Below, one piece after another: positions 63,965-64,000 of a stretch of 64,000 bases of DNA. Numbering within the stretch: position 1 is the first letter of the stretch; each line of letters starts with the position of its first letter. The position numbers and the translations under genes were made by a program. The notes beneath the pieces are model-generated. The model made no database searches. It was given only the letters and a program-made list of their open reading frames with translations, and was not told where the DNA came from. Source of the DNA: JACDAN01 sp963802375. GTDB lineage: Bacteria; Actinomycetota; Thermoleophilia; Gaiellales; Gaiellaceae. Location of the stretch: positions 142,837 to 206,836 of the forward strand of contig CAWDIJ010000009.1 in the NCBI GenBank assembly GCA_963802375.1, in the 5' to 3' direction.

Positions 63965-64000
63965 CCTAGGCGCCCGGCCGCACGAGTGGCTTGTACGTGA
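63965..64000 (+). repeat. Short dispersed repeat, copy C (runs to the window edge)
   Basis: CCTAGGCGCCCGGCCGCACG then AGTGGCTTGTACGTGA. Matches copy A over most of its length, with the hairpin GCCGC-ACGA-GTGGC kept by a G-U pair. It may continue beyond the window. Confidence 0.5.

Noticed and set aside
1..64000. tRNA, rRNA or CRISPR array
   Set aside because: No cloverleaf with TTCGAAT-type T arm, no rRNA-like stretch and no regularly spaced repeats were seen in any gap by reading; a covariance-model scan would be decisive.

Overview
High-GC actinobacterial chromosome segment. Family content (DtxR regulator, F420-type LLM oxidoreductase, DUF4242, mycobacterial-type holin-like membrane protein, TrpCF and TrpB2) and heavy GTG/TTG start use suggest a deep-branching actinobacterium of the Thermoleophilia (Gaiellales/Solirubrobacterales-like); this placement is inferred from gene content only. 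No rRNA, tRNA or CRISPR was recognised.

Layout. 0.2-9.4 kb (minus strand): a tightly overlapped housekeeping and riboflavin operon, priA-def-fmt-rsmB-rpe-ribD-small gene-ribE-ribBA-ribH, interrupted twice by a 165-bp MITE-like palindromic element. 9.5-13.9 kb (plus): a ferric-iron-type ABC transporter (ATPase, lipoprotein, fused permease) followed by a DtxR-family metalloregulator, with two copies of an 18-bp operator. 14.2-17 kb: metK and a DUF3352 lipoprotein. 17-29.4 kb (minus): a glycerol/dihydroxyacetone region, glpF-dhaK-dhaL-glpK and glpA-glpB-glpC-dhaM, continuing into pgsA and an SDR gene. DhaM carries its own HPr and a full-length EI, so one polypeptide may pass phosphate from PEP to DHA kinase. 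A small four-repeat acidic protein lies divergently between glpA and glpK.

29.5-37 kb: small unknown genes, an acyltransferase, then the minus-strand operon aroF-tyrA-aroA-cmk-plsC-der. 37-44.3 kb (plus): chorismate mutase, then a trp operon (trpE-G-D-CF-B-A) behind a good promoter, a leader peptide with three Trp codons and an intrinsic terminator, followed by trpS. AroF and chorismate mutase start only 23 bp apart with overlapping leaderless-type promoters, so shikimate/chorismate and tryptophan synthesis radiate from one point. 44.3-59.6 kb: corA, rluB, F420-type oxidoreductase, glycosyltransferase, methyltransferase, lgt-scpA-scpB, an ECF sigma factor with a membrane partner, and dnaE. 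59.6-63.9 kb: a second tryptophan synthase beta (TrpB2), then two toxin-antitoxin modules (RES/Xre and VapBC), interspersed with small zinc-ribbon and Lys-rich proteins and short dispersed repeats.

Five genes (rpe, rsmB, trpCF, a DUF4367-like gene, a DUF6058-like gene) are broken only by single-base indels, which looks more like assembly error than decay.
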